A stretch of DNA of 64,000 nucleotides, taken from NCBI GenBank assembly GCA_025024175.1, contig QCXZ01000003.1:54144023-54208022 (forward strand). The letters are read 5' to 3'. The DNA comes from Rhyzopertha dominica (Eukaryota > Arthropoda > Insecta > Coleoptera > Bostrichidae). The position numbers and the translations under genes are program-made. This document shows, piece by piece, positions 49,029 to 61,783 of this stretch (position 1 is the first letter of the stretch; the number at the start of each line of letters is the position of its first letter). Below the pieces are notes generated by a model. That model was not told the DNA's origin. It worked only from the letters and a program-made list of their open reading frames with translations, and searched no databases.

Positions 49029-49285
49029 TGTATTGAAACCAAAGTACGGTAAGCATTTCTGCCGCTGCCATATATACCGCCGGGCCGGCTACGTTTTTGC
49101 TGGATTGGAGGGGTGACAGACTTATTGGTAGTAGATCCCATGTAGCGCACATTATGGGAAGATGAGGATTGAAGTGGAGAGGTTTACAGGATGCATCCAA
49201 CCAGTGAATGCTTATGTTCTTAGTTATTTCTGTGTTTGATAATGGCTTAGTGTTTATATTCTTTCTCGGATGAGCTGCTGCCGGA
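49029..49285 (-). repeat. Dispersed repeat, copy 2 (coding-derived)
   Basis: Counterpart of 279-490, in the same orientation. This copy keeps a longer minus-strand frame (49,150 down to 48,968) with PPIQQKRSRPGGIYGSGRNA then YRTLVSI. It has about 60 extra bases relative to copy 1 (around 49,110-49,165). The upstream flanks of both copies are also related (CTTAG..AT.T.TGTGTT). The repeat's family is unknown. Confidence 0.5.
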
Positions 49286-49409
49286 ATTTGTACTTTTCTT
49301 TTTCTTCTTTGTTCTCCACTTATGCTACGATCTTCCTACTTTGAGCTAGCTTGCCCCTTGGGTGCTTTAGTTTGGTTTGAATGTTATTGTTTCCCTCCCC
49401 AACTAGCAA

Positions 49410-50560
49410 CTTACAGCTTTATAATGGTCAGGCAAACGTTTATAAAACAATTTTTATAAAACTGTGGAACTCTTGTAAACATTGTCACAACGTTTATAGA
49501 ATGCTTAAAGATGCAAAAAGACTTATCTTTATAAAACACTTTAGTTATATACAGTATCCGATAATGATTTTAGTAGGTGTTATAGAACAATTTTGTAGAT
49601 AGTTACAGAGGCGGTATAAATATCAGTTACAAAACGGTTTTATATCAATATATTATAAAACAGTTTTATAAACATTACGACATTATCTATTATGCGACAA
49701 TTCTATTACATTCAGCATCTTCAAAGGGATATTTCGGTATTTTAACTGATTTGGCGGAGAATGATTTATTTCTTAACGATTGGGTAAAGTTGCAACCCAC
49801 ATTCCTTTTCTGTAAAATAAAACATGTCCTCAAACTGAGATATGTAGGTACCGTACCAGATGACATAAAATATGCGTAGTATTGAATTGTAGTCACAAGA
49901 AACTACTACCAAATAAAATTTTCTTATCAATTTAAAAGAAATTTTACAAAATACAAAAAATGTTTTTAATCATGTGACATCTTAAACCTAGACTGATTAT
50001 AGATCGCATTTTATAATCATTTTTGTTAGAAACATGACTTTAGTACATTACTTTTTTGTAAAAGGATAATTTTTAATGGGCTTTACGCAATGGCGGCCAT
50101 ATATGTGCTAATAATCATGATAATAATATGGCTTCCTCTTTATAAAACACCATTATCACAGAAGAAATTGATATATAACAAATTGTTTTTTTACATGTGT
50201 CAAATCAAGACTTAATATAATAGTTTTATAGGTGTTCGCAAAATAACGATTCAGTGTTGAATAACACATATTTAAAGCTTTTATAAAATAATTTGTCTCC
50301 ACTGGGAAAATGTTCTATAAAAAGTTGTGTAAACCTTTATACAATGAGTATAAAACGGTGCTTAACACTGTTTTATAATTTTGCTGTGAAAACGTTCCTA
50401 ACACTAAACTATATAACAATTTGGTGTACTGAAGCTGAATACTCGTAGGGGAATACCTTATAAAATAAAATAGACGTCGAGGAACAATAATAAAATAACA
50501 ATAAAACAAATATGCCTTGCTATTTGGAAATTATAAAATAATTTTGCTTGTAGGGTCCTC
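49410..50560. repeat. Cluster of TTTATAAAAC-like words
   Basis: At least 15 close variants of TTTATAAAAC or its complement occur in about 1.15 kb. Examples are near 49,438, 49,452, 49,528, 49,650, 49,665, 50,139, 50,280, 50,340, 50,373, 50,457 and 50,531, often followed by AATTTT. Spacing is irregular. It could be a decayed low-complexity satellite or a cluster of TATA/Hox-like sites. Frames here are AT-rich artefacts. Confidence 0.5.
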
Positions 50561-53500
50561 CATCTGGACAGCTATGTTTTCATTCTTGTAATCTTGTATA
50601 AATCGTATTTTTTAATGATATGTAATAAAGTTTTTGGGAGTTATTAAATAGTAATAATAAAATATTTTTCTTGTCTCCTTTGTTGCTTAGTTGGATGGTT
50701 CGATTCATTAATACTATGCTATTGGGTGTATAAGTATTTTTGGTCTTCTAAATGCTTTAGGACTTTACGGTGTTACTAGCACTTTACTTATTTAATGATT
50801 TACTGCCGCGTTTGAGAAGATGAAAAAAAAAATAAGAAACAGGATGTGAGAAAAAGAAAATTCTACGTTTATACCTCTGAATGATTTGATAAAGGATACA
50901 CCAGTTCGTAATTGAGTAGGCTGTTTTGCAGCTTTTTGGAGGCAAGCAATTTATTCCACTACGAGCTATTTTGGTAAAATATCTGCACATTAGTGGTGCT
51001 CGTATATGTCAGACGGTATGTTTCAGTTAGTATCAGGGCTTACCTATTTGAATTATATACGTTTCGCATAGGCAGATTAGTTAAACACTTGTTACACGCG
51101 TCTGTGGCGTTTTGGAGAGCGAAGTTTAAAGTGTAATCCATCTAGATGGATTAGGTGAGACGTACCAGAGTTTCAGGTTGATACTAGGGCTTACTCAGTT
51201 TTCCGTGGTTATTGACGGCAGCTTTTGAACAGCTGGGGTTCACAGAGCTACTTACGCATTTTGAGGTGATATATTGCATGCAAGGTAACTAACTCGTCGA
51301 TTGTAAAATGTTTCAAAGATACCTTTTTTTGTGATAAAGTAATGAAATTGGCGGTTTTGTGCGTTACGGTCCAAGGTAAATTGTTACTTAACTGATTTTA
51401 CAGTCGTTAATGTCATAGTATTGTGGCAGTTGAAGTTAGATGGTGTTGCTAACTACAATAGTAAAAAAATGTAATTTAACTGTCAGTACAAAAGCAATTA
51501 GAAGTATGTGATTTGATTAGATTTTTGTTGAGTTCTACACCATATCCGGTGGCCTTGCCGTGATTTTTGTTGGAGAAGGCTTCATTGTTTAACATAAGTG
51601 GTTTGTGATCCGTCAGCTGTCCAGTAATAGCGAAATAAATTTATAGCTGCATCAGGAGAACTCAGTCGTAAATGGTATTAGACTGCAGCTTCAAAGGAAA
51701 TTCATTTGTTTCTACACATTAGAATATCACGCGTATCTAGTGCGCCGAGGGATAAACTAGCAAAATAACTTGCGCTAAGTACTCTTTACAAATAACAATA
51801 ATTGAAATAAAACAAAAATTCAAAAATGTCAGGATCGCTGGAGTGGTTGGTCTGCGCTGCGAGGATCAACTACACGTCGCTATGTTATAAACATCTAAAA
51901 GTTTAATTTGTTACACATAACAATAAAGAATAATGGTGTTGTTTACTGTCAAATAGTAACAAATCCTTTACATAAAGTAATGCCTGTTGATGCTGGCAAA
52001 CGAAATAGGTGAAACTAATTCTTATTGCTGATGCTCTCAGTGAATTTTTAGTAACACGTTACAAAGTAATCGTTTATTATGACTAACACAGTTTTTGAAA
52101 GTTATTGTATCTGCCACACGTGTAAAGTTTATCATCTGAATAAAGAGCACTTTTATTATATATCATATTTACTGAGTATAATTTACTAATCAAGCGAATA
52201 TTTTGTAAAATGGAAAAATAAGAAGCTGCTTGTAATTCAAAACATGTGCCTTAGTCAGAGCAACCCTTTAGAATAGTCCACACCAATATACAATTCTTTA
52301 TCGATCATTACTGTAAGAGTTTAAGGCAAGTACACTTCTTTTGCAATATTCGTTCCTAGAAAAGTTTTGTTAGATAAACTGCCCGCTTCTTTCGGTCATA
52401 AAATATTTTCCTTCTGATTGCTCTTCAATTCGTACGATTATCGAAGAAAACTTTGTAGGCGTTGCGGGTATACATCCCGCATAAACGCACGTTAATCGTG
52501 TATTATTTACCGATTGATATGGCTGAAAGCCCGTATAAAATTGTATGTTTCGAGTGACTGCCTGGTTCATCAATATTTTAAACCGAGTATCCGATCGATG
52601 TGCTCTGCAGATTTTCTTGATTATGTGCATCTGTGTGAAGTGGAACTTCATTGAATAGTTTTTTGCGACTAGATTGAAGCTCGTTAGTAAGCAGGTTGGG
52701 GTAATCATCCTTAATTAAGCTTATTTGAAATATTTATTTATTTATAAAAAATGAACTGTAGGCACTCTACTAGAAAGTACTACAGATTCTCTTAAAATTA
52801 TCATTGAAAGTTTGATTTCGCAGATATACTGTAGGTAAATTTAACTAAAAAATGAGCTTCCATTCCTACTATTCTAAGCAATAAATTTCAATAAAAATTC
52901 TTATCTACTCATTCAAGCGCAGCCTTTTAATATTTCCTGTTTCCCGTCGAGTATAACACAAATGCGGTTAGATAATCATTTACACACCTTTCAGAGATTA
53001 ACGCTGTCGGCCTTTGTTGGCCTGAGGTTCTTTACAAGCAATCTGGCTACTATTGTGCTTTGGAATTTATGTTTTTTCTATTTCACAAAAGGCCATAATG
53101 TTCTTCGGGTCACAACGGTTAAGCAGCAAAGTTATTCTTGTTAAGGAAATGGTATGCATCTTAGTCCGTAAAGATGGAAGGGCTTGTAATAGTTTAGTGG
53201 TTGTGGTATATAGTATACGTGCTACTATTTCCGATAATGCAAGCTAATAGCGTTGTCTGAATATTCAGAATGTTAATAGTATTTTAGAGATTCACGGAGA
53301 AGCGTCGTAATCTGATTTACATGGTGGTTTCTTTTTTTACATTTATAGTCTTCGTTTGTCTATAAAATATTATTCCATTCAATTTTGATTGTCTGCTGCT
53401 TACTGCAGCTGCTTTAGAGTGTATTACATACTAAGAAAGTTTTATTTTTACCAAAATTTGTCTACAAATCAATATCTGATGGTATTGTGAACTGTATTCT

Positions 53501-53686
53501 TGCAAAATTCTTTTTATTACTTGATGGAACATGTAGATACGCACACCAACATCGAATCGAATGATTTTTATGAAGTAGAATTTCAAAGTTTCAAGAGAGA
53601 ATTTTTAATTCTTTTGTTGGCTTACTTCTTTGTTTAATAAAGAGAATAACACATACTGATCGGTATTTTGCAAATAAATGTCTGGT
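50561..53686. other. AT-rich sequence with unproven small frames
   Basis: A 112-codon ATG-led minus frame (52,708-52,370) has no recognisable domain. A 26-codon ATG-led frame on + (51,826-51,906) has a good start context (CAAAAATGT) and locally GC-rich sequence beginning MSGSLEWLVC. Neither is supported as a gene. The rest is featureless. Confidence 0.3.
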
Positions 53687-53914
53687 TTAAATTTTAATAC
53701 AACTCCATCCGCTTATCACTGCNAGACCGAAGCACACCATCGCGAGTACGTGTCTACGACGATACAGAAGTTTTAACAACAATAACAATTTGTCTGTAGT
53801 GAACTTGAGAGGAGTTAATCCCTCATCACCAGAGGAGAAGTTCAGTAAACTTNCATCAAGTTCAGACCAATAGTTATCTCGCTCGCTGAAGGCGGCGAGA
53901 GTATTTTTAACCAT
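53687..53914 (-). CDS. Coding-like 75-codon frame, product unknown
   Basis: From the ATG at 53,914 the frame reads through to a stop at 53,687. Composition is coding-like against AT-rich flanks. An acidic/serine stretch (ERDNYWSELD, FSSGDEG) is followed by a leucine run, an RRRH patch and a hydrophobic segment (VLAMVCFG.AVISGW) that could be one membrane span. Two ambiguous bases (53,723, 53,853) fall inside. The frame stays open about 12 codons upstream of the ATG. No family recognised; it could be an exon, a repeat fragment or an island that is open by chance. Confidence 0.25.
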   Translation of the reverse strand: MVKNTLAAFSERDNYWSELDXSLLNFSSGDEGLTPLKFTTDKLLLLLKLLYRRRHVLAMVCFGXAVISGWSCIKI

Positions 53915-56900
53915 CCCTGCGGATATAATCCCCTGTCTGACTTATTAATTAAATGAGGATTTCAATTAAAACTTTGCAGGTTTCAATTTTGTCACATACA
54001 GAGTGTGATAACGTCGTTTGCGCGCTGCCTGGATTAGCAAAGTACACGGTCAGAGGCGCACCAATTCTTTAAAGAAAGGGGATGTTCAGTATCGTTTGAA
54101 ATTTTAAGTTCTGATTTTAATTAAGTGCGAGTATACTGTTGCAGTAGAATTATTATATAGTTAGCTAAAAGAGTTTAGAGTTCTAGTAGTCCTGGAAAAA
54201 TAACATATAGCAACCGCCAGTTAAAATATATTGTAAAAAAGCCAAGTTAAATAAAACACAATATAAATGAATGTACCAGCTGTTTAATCATATAATTTTA
54301 ATAAAATGAGAACCAAACAGAACATACACTACTCATTTTCTTCAAATCTGAGGTCAAGTAAAGGTTGTTTTTTACGAATTTTATTAATGGATTCTCATAA
54401 ACTGTCTTGTACCACACGTTGACTCTGACGTTTTTTCGCTGGGCCAAGACAACAGTCATATTACTCGTAACAATTTTCATGATGTGTGTATTGATTCAGT
54501 ATTGGGAGATTCACAGATGGAGTTGGTTGTCTATTAGAACTTGTGCAAGTTTTGACGTTTTAAAGAAGCATGAGTAGTGTCAAACGCACCTGCTGTTATT
54601 CCTCTCTTACTGCTTTGTCTGGTTTAGGAAGCAGTGCGGCATGCGGATATGTTTATTAAAAATAATAAAAATAAATGACTACCTTTAATAGATCGCTAGC
54701 CAACTTTTATAAGCTTTCTAACAGTTTATCTCTCCAATATTTATGATTTGATTACATAGGTTTTAATGGAAATACATATCATACAAACAATTAGTTGAAT
54801 ATGCGAAAACATATGGGGGTGCAGAAATACAAATCGATTATTATTTCTTACTAGTAATTAAAAGTAAAACATTAAATCGTAAAGAAAATTGGAGAAAGGG
54901 GAGTAAAAAAGTGATAAAGCTATGAAGATTAAAGGAAAGAATTTTGTATAATATGTTTTTGAAGAAAAAAATGACCAAAGCACACAGCACAAAAGATTCA
55001 AATATAGAAAATTATATTAATCTTAACGCGAAGTGTTTGACCTAATACAGTGGGAAACAATAACTAAATCATACTGAATCCTGTAGTAATGATGCCAAGG
55101 TCAAGGACAAAAAACTGAGGGAATATATTAGCTTAGGCCCAAATCCACAAACTGTAATGAAAGAACATAAAAAATAAGAGCGAGGAATAGTTATTTAAAC
55201 TAAAAACATTAATCAAGGGGTGGAAGGATTATTGTGATTAACTAATAAATGAGGAAGGCAGGGCTATTTTTTTTCATATTTCAAGCTTGCAGTGCACTGG
55301 AAAAGCCAAATATCTCTAAAAATAAAAAAAGAAAGTTGGGACATTATTTTTTTACTAAAACGCTGAAAAGGTTTTCTATCTCATAAGAAAGTTAAATTAT
55401 GCAATTTTCTTTCTTGCGTAACTTAATTTTTTATGAATGGGTATATTTATTTCCACGCCATTAAAAGCTTACCTATTCATATTACATTATTGTTATTATA
55501 ACGTTGCAAGTTTATTTTTAGAAATTTAATAGTAAGCTGTTAGTTATTTTGACATTTTAGGTACATCGAAAGCACCAGTTTCTATTGCCTCTTAATAAAC
55601 TAAACCAGAAACAGATCTTTTATTTGTATATTTTATTTTTAAAGAAGCTGTATAGCTAATTAGAGAATTTTACCTAAATTTTGCAAGTAGGTACACATAG
55701 TCTTTTTATTCATTTTACTGTCTGTAAGAGACATTTTAAAAACTTAACAACATCAATACAGTAAAACGTTAACAAACTCATTTAGACAAAGTCAGTTTTG
55801 GTAAAAGACAGATAAAAAATACTTTCAAGTTATATGCTAAACAATTGACAACCGATAGATATGCCTAGTTGATATTCATACAAAACATGAAAATTGCAGT
55901 TTTTTCAATGAAAGATTCAATAGTTTAGCAGTTATCGCCCTTATCGGTGATCCCAAACCCTTTCTGTCCCTATTTGGCGGTTAAAATGGAATTCTTCTGT
56001 CTTTTTTAGTTTTTAAGACAATCGGCTTTTCCAGCGTAATGCAAACGTCAAATTTAAAAACCAAAACTCTTCAAATATGGCCGATATGGTACAAAATATA
56101 ATTGAAAAATATTGGACACTCTCTACAATAAAAATTATTTTATAGCGAATAAAGCTTCAATTGATACAGCCTTTATGGAATTAGCCTTCGAAACAGCCTG
56201 TATAGAGTAAGTAATGCAAATGAGTGCCAAAACTACATAGGAGTTAAGTTAATGAGTAGGTATAGAAGTATAGATGTACATGTGGTGTTTTATGGAATAA
56301 CGAAGTTCCTGTGGAGTAGATTACACCGGAAGAAGAACAAAAGTGTAACAAGACAGAAGGGACCATCTAATTTTTATATTCAATACAGACGAAACAACAT
56401 AACCTTTGGAAAGCGCAAAAATGAGAAATCTAAATATTTTAGAAAAGAATAACAGGAGCGAAAAAAAAGAACTTACAAACTAATAATATATCTAATCCCT
56501 TATTTGCTTTCTTCCTCTGCTTAAGCACGGGGCACAGCATGAGAATCAATACAAAGATCAGTCCATTGAAGAAGTCGGCAACAATAAAATTCTTGTTTTT
56601 CACAAAGCAGACCAATATACTATACCAAAAAAGTCAGAGAATATGGAAAGGACTGTGTTTAATGGTAGTAATCGATTTCTTAAAGCAAGAAGTTGTCATT
56701 AATTCTCGTAGTTAGTTGTTGCTTGTGATTAACTAAATCGATTGCTCCGAAACCTCTCTTATAAATAAATAAAAAATTTTGACCAATCAGTGACAATAAT
56801 TTGTTTGGTTATATTTAATTTTCAGGTGGGAAATTATTTTGAAATCGGATAAATGTCGTCCACGTTTGACAAGTTACCTTGTAAACTCAAATTTTATAGT

Positions 56901-56937
56901 TTCTATGTACTAACTCAGGAAATAAATTTACCAAATA
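53915..56937. other. AT-rich stretch, nothing supported
   Basis: A short GC-richer patch at 53,990-54,080 (CGTTTGCGCGCTGCCTGG) is followed by A-rich sequence. The frame at 56,252-56,452 (basic, ATG-led) has no recognisable domain. Confidence 0.35.
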
Positions 56938-57123
56938 TCCCTCGTGCATCTAATTTTTTCAATGGAAAAATTCGAAAAAACTCGTTTCCAAACCATTTGT
57001 TTAACAAATAGCATTCGGGCTAGTTGAAAAAACAACTAGTGCTTACGCTACTTAATTGTTAAACAAATACCATAGAAACTCGTTTACGCGAATTTTTCCG
57101 AAAAAAATGTGATGCACTAGGGA
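56938..57123. mobile_element. 186-bp foldback element (MITE-like hairpin)
   Basis: The two halves are reverse complements almost end to end: TCCCTCGTGCATC pairs with GATGCACTAGGGA, AAAAATTCG with CGAATTTTT, CATTTGTTTAACAA with TTGTTAAACAAATA, and the centre CTAGTTG-AAAAAA-CAACTAG. TA on each side (56,936-56,937 and 57,124-57,125) fits Tc1/mariner-type insertion. No protein is encoded. If transcribed it would fold into one long hairpin. Confidence 0.75.
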
Positions 57124-57125
57124 TA

Positions 57126-58310
57126 TTACCTGGGAATAATCTTTTCCACTTAGTTCACGATAGGAATCTGTATGTGAACTATATTAAGCTACAGATCAAT
57201 CGGCGGGCTTTTAAGTTAAAATATACGCCTTCTTCCCTTAAGTAACCCTGTTTTGCCGACCCTGGTTGCAGGGATGCAATTCATTTGTCTGCCGACGTTG
57301 CCTGGCTGGTGTATAACGGGAACAACCGTGAACTGTGCTTCTGCACCTGTTTCTGCAAAAAGTCGTATGTTCACTGCGATGTTCGCATTCGTCGGATGGC
57401 TGGCGGTCAGCTGTTGCATATACGTCTTAATTAAATTATTATTCCACGTCCAGTATAGAATTTTATGTCTGAATTCGAATGCATTCTTGACCTTTGGAAT
57501 TTATTCCGAGCCAAATTCCATACGTAAGTGTATGCTCACATAAATGCTGCATTTGGTAAGCATCGTTTATTTTATATAAACAGTGCTGCAAATCTGTAGT
57601 TTTACTCAAGTACTACTGCTGGCATTCTTCAAAGCACGAAATTAATCACGACCTTACAGTCTAAAGTTTACGAATAATTGCTGCTTAAAGTCAAATTGAC
57701 CCGATGCGAACAAGCTGAGCCCATTTCCTAGTCGTAGACAAATTACATTCAGAAACTTTTATAGCCCGGCATTAATTTTCTTTGTATATAAAAATCCAAG
57801 TCAATACATCACAAAGTAATCTATTTTAGGGACATTCTCCTCCGGAGTATTTTTAAAAAAGCTTCGGAGGCAAGAGGCGTCTGCTTTTTGTAGACGTCCT
57901 CCATCTCGTAATTCGATGAATACTTTATCGTCCCGAATCGTATAAATGTTTCACTGTGGGGCTTATCTTTATGGCCTAACTAAGTGCAAAAGGATCTTAA
58001 AGCAGTTATCTCAACAATATTTCATCCAGTGTTCTGCTGCTTTACGAGAATTTGAAAAGCGAACTCCATTGTTTTGTTCATTCCGAACAGAAGTCGCCCG
58101 AGAAAGCGATAATCCACCTTTTATGAGCTTTGCGGGGTAATGAAGCAATTTCATCGCATGTTCCGCTTTAATTCCGAAATTCATTATTATGCTGCCACCG
58201 AGTTAGTGTGTTTATTGACTACATAATTATTTCAGAATATCTGAAGCCAAGGCTCTGTCAGATCATGTAATGTTAAGGTAGTAAAAACCAGAACATAGGG
58301 ACGTGTAGTG
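57126..58310. other. GC-richer islands (57.23-57.55 and 57.64-58.26 kb)
   Basis: In the first island an ATG-led 89-codon frame on + (57,274-57,543) has a hydrophobic core (MFAFVGWLAVSCCIYVLIKL). It starts three bases after an acceptor-like CCTGGTTGCAG. The minus strand is open as well (57,419-57,216). The second island holds CCTCCGGAG, GAGGCAAGAGGCGTC and a 64-codon frame (57,946-58,140). No product is recognisable. I favour regulatory islands, with an exon in the first as an alternative. Confidence 0.3.
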
Positions 58311-58759
58311 AGTGTTCACAATGATGTTAGTGTTAATGTTAACGCAAGATGGTAATGTTAATGCCCAGAAGGTTTCTGAACCCCTTAATAACATCTCCAT
58401 CAACATGTATCAATAACGAACGATCCTGGTTTGGCATAGCACATGCTCATTGGCGTGTTAAATGTCAAATCTCTTATACCAATGTCATTTTATATCATAA
58501 TTTAATACAATTCCACGTTTATTGCATAGCATGTGGGTGTAAGACATAGAAACTATATTGGCTTTGGTATAATGCCTAATAAGGAACCTTTAATAACTAT
58601 ACAATTTTTGCCGGGAAATTCAAAAACGGGGTCCATAACCACCTTAACATCTCAACTAAGGGATGTCCGGTTAATAGACGTACATTTGAAAACGGAATAT
58701 TTTGTTTACACAAAGGATAAAACACAAAAGGATAAGAAACAGCTATTATAACTTTAAAG
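58311..58759. other. Mostly AT-rich, nothing supported
   Basis: A repeated GTTAATGTTA word lies near 58,325-58,365. No gene seen. Confidence 0.35.
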
Positions 58760-59640
58760 ATGTAGTAAGTATTACTTAGGTTAATTTGTACTTCTTCCCT
58801 CAGCACCAATGCCATAGTATCCAATTTCTCGAAGCCTCTGCCAAGCACTGCCCATTACTTCTTTTCTTGACATTGCAGCTACAGTTTTTATATTTTTTTA
58901 TTCTTTTTGTTTAAATGTTGTGTTGGACTTTTTCTTTGAGAATATTCCATTTTACACAATGCCCAAAATCGTTTAATTTCGCGCGCTTAAGGAACATTTG
59001 GTGCATTTTGAGCTTTCAGAGCAAAATCGATATTTTCATTCTTCATATATGATGTCACAATACCCCCATAGAAAACCGTTGCCAAGTCAGGCCAAAATAA
59101 CACATTGTCTCTACCAATGCAATGCCCTGAATAAAAGGAACAAGCCTGCGTTTGATGCTATGCTTGTGACGTGACACTACGATCCGTTATGCAAGAGACC
59201 GAAATTTCACCATTTTTACTGATAGTGACCCAGACAAGATATTTCTTAGAAAATTTTGCAGTATGTTTAACTGAATGCATCAGCTGGTACGTATGTCTCA
59301 TCATCAAGAACGAGAACCAGATTTGTAAATTTTCCGACACGCTGTTTTTGCTCGTGCTTTTTGGTTTTTTACGTATTTAGGAGCATTTTATTGTCAAGTT
59401 CTTTTACTTTTATATCGGATAGAGTAGATTCTGGTAGACGCAGTCGTTTAGCTCATACACGCACCGACATTGAAGGGTTGCTTTCGAAGGTTCTTGAAAC
59501 GTCACCTAACATTTTTGGGGTAGCTTGTCTAGTTGCTCGTCTAGCTGGCTTACCAGGAATTGCTTTTTACTTTGTTGTCCCCGTAAGTCTATACCTTCTT
59601 AATATGGTGTATATGGTAGATCGAGTTTTTCCTTCCCGTA
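58760..59640 (-). pseudogene. Decayed DD37E-type Tc1/mariner transposase
   Basis: Minus-strand pieces in order: an HTH-like segment near 59,440 (AKRLRLPESTLSDIK); the first-acid motif DDETYV (Asp codons 59,305-59,300) in one frame; then, after a frameshift, KYLVWVTIS. The second-acid motif is FWPDLA (Asp codon 59,088-59,086), followed by NAPNVP, a stop at 58,989-58,987, and AREIKRFWALCK. Exactly 37 positions separate the second Asp from the residue at 58,974-58,972, which is Lys where the family has Glu. Stops, frameshifts and loss of the third acid make it inactive. Terminal repeats were not found. Confidence 0.85.
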
Positions 59641-60890
59641 CAAAATGCTGAACAGTAAGACTCATTTTCTGATAGGCGTGATTGAAATAATAGTATACTA
59701 CTCTTTTAGCGAACTGGTCATTTTCATTTCTCGTCATTTTGCACACCTACATTTAGAACAGAGTTAACTGTTGTACATAAATATAACATGAATTGACGCA
59801 CAAGTTGACATACGATTTTTGTTGTCATTCTTACGTCATATTGCACGGCCGACTTGATAATATTTGTACTTCTATTAACTGGACATCCCTTATCATTAAC
59901 ATGATTGTGTAAGAGAGGTTTTGATTTTATTAACTACAGTTTTTATCGACTTATCGACCAGAATACAAAAGAGAACCTTGTAATAAATAAAAACAAAATT
60001 TAGGTGAAGTGATCGAGAGCAGCCATATGAAGGCCTAAAATGTAAGAGATTTGCTGGCAGGAATCGTTACTAATATTATCGAGATAACATTTTAAAGACT
60101 TCAAGGGTGCATCAGATGATATAGTACAAGAGGAAGCAACAAGGGAGACAGGAGTAACGTAGAGTCACCGGAGGTGACCCAGGAGAAACCAACAAGGAAC
60201 TGAGATAGATAGTTATATCTATGAACTGACTGTATGTTGTATAGGGCCATTTGACTATGTTTACAAAAAATAAGCGACATTTTTGATTGTACGAGAGATC
60301 ATGATCAGCATTCCTCAGAGTTGCATGGTGGAGTTAAGCGGGATGGCGAATACACTTCACTACTGTGGAATTGAGCTCCTAGTGTATTTTGATGAAACAG
60401 CCATGATAATGTAAAATAGAAAATATATTAAAATGCATATCTATGCTGTGCTGTCTACACCTCAAACAACTGCAGATAGTACTATTTCGCTGTCATTACA
60501 GCTCATCATGGTTACGGGAAAATCAGTTATTTTTTTATAAACAAGGTAAGATAAAGATCTAAAATGGTAGGGGTACAAGGTACAAGAGTGTGAATGTCAG
60601 TTTGTATGGTAAAAAAGCAAGTTTGGCGAAACTAAATCGGACTACGATAGCTATGTAGTATAATATTTTATATTATAGTAAAATACTATCGAGTACACGC
60701 ATATAACAACACAATTTCATTAAAAATGCCTGTTTGTACGACAGAACAGTGACTGCAACGATATGTTGTCTTTGTCCTTGTCCCATCCAAGCACATAAAG
60801 TGAAAAGGATAGTTGTCATATCTTGTGCAGTACATACATATTTCCATCAATTAGTCATAGTAGAAAAAACGAAAATTAAGAAATTTGATC
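59641..60890. other. AT-rich sequence, nothing supported
   Basis: A perfect small stem GTCACC-GGA-GGTGAC lies at 60,164-60,178. Around 60,030-60,370 the sequence is purine-rich and may be an old repeat. No gene seen. Confidence 0.35.
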
Positions 60891-61600
60891 AGAGGGGAGG
60901 GTTTGTTTGCCTTCCGGCGTCTTCGCCATTAGCCAATATTTGCATTTCGTAATGTATACCCTCAACCAGAACCACGCGCAGCGCATAATGAAGCAAATAC
61001 GTACGCCTAGACGACGATTAATAGTAATAAATGTCTGACGATAACTTAGAAGGGTAATCCAATCTATTCCTGTTCCTCAAACTTCTCCTCGCGATGCATT
61101 ATATTAATTAATGGCGCTACTAATTAGAAACAGGTGCACTGGAGTGAAGCAGCATTTGTTCTGTCAAGACATCCGTACCGTATTAGTTCGCTGTTTGCCT
61201 ATGGATTTTGTTGGAGAACACGTCAAAGCAGCGACGAACAGGTTACTGCAGCCTGCTGTACTGCATTATTGCTGGTGATGGACTAACCCCAACGTTTAAT
61301 GAAAATTAATCTGCAATAAACGTCACGGACTACAATAGGCATTATCCGGACTAATCAAGGCCTAATACGGGGCATCAATTAAATTTAGTACATGCGTGCA
61401 AATTTAGCACACTGCGGTGTGGCAGTGTTTGATACAGAAACACCCGGAAGGCATGTCTGGAAGTGTAAAATATGCAGCGCTTGCTGCGACGCAATACTAT
61501 ACTCCATAAGTTACAAATGTTTGCTTATTTTAGCAAATCACGATAATTCAGTGCATCTGCTTATGTGGAAGTATAATCTGAGTAAATTGTAGCCATATTG
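60891..61600. other. GC-richer island, enhancer-like
   Basis: Complex sequence with CCACGCGCAGCGC, ATTAATTAATGGCGC, CTACTAATTAGAAAC and CTTCTCCTCGCGATGC. A 66-codon frame (61,392-61,592, ATG) includes CxxC-like pairs (WKCKICSACC), but nothing else resembles a zinc-finger domain. Possible conserved regulatory block. Confidence 0.35.
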
Positions 61601-61783
61601 TTTTCATATCCCGCCTTAACATCCAAAATACTCGCTCCTTTTTGTCTAAATAGATTCAGAGCTACGTTGACGTATGAAATATAATCCTTCATCATGATAT
61701 CAGCGTTTACTTTGAATGTAAACAGTTCGACCGTTGTTGCATATGCTCTCGGACACGGTCGAAATTCCTACATTTGTGCAACG

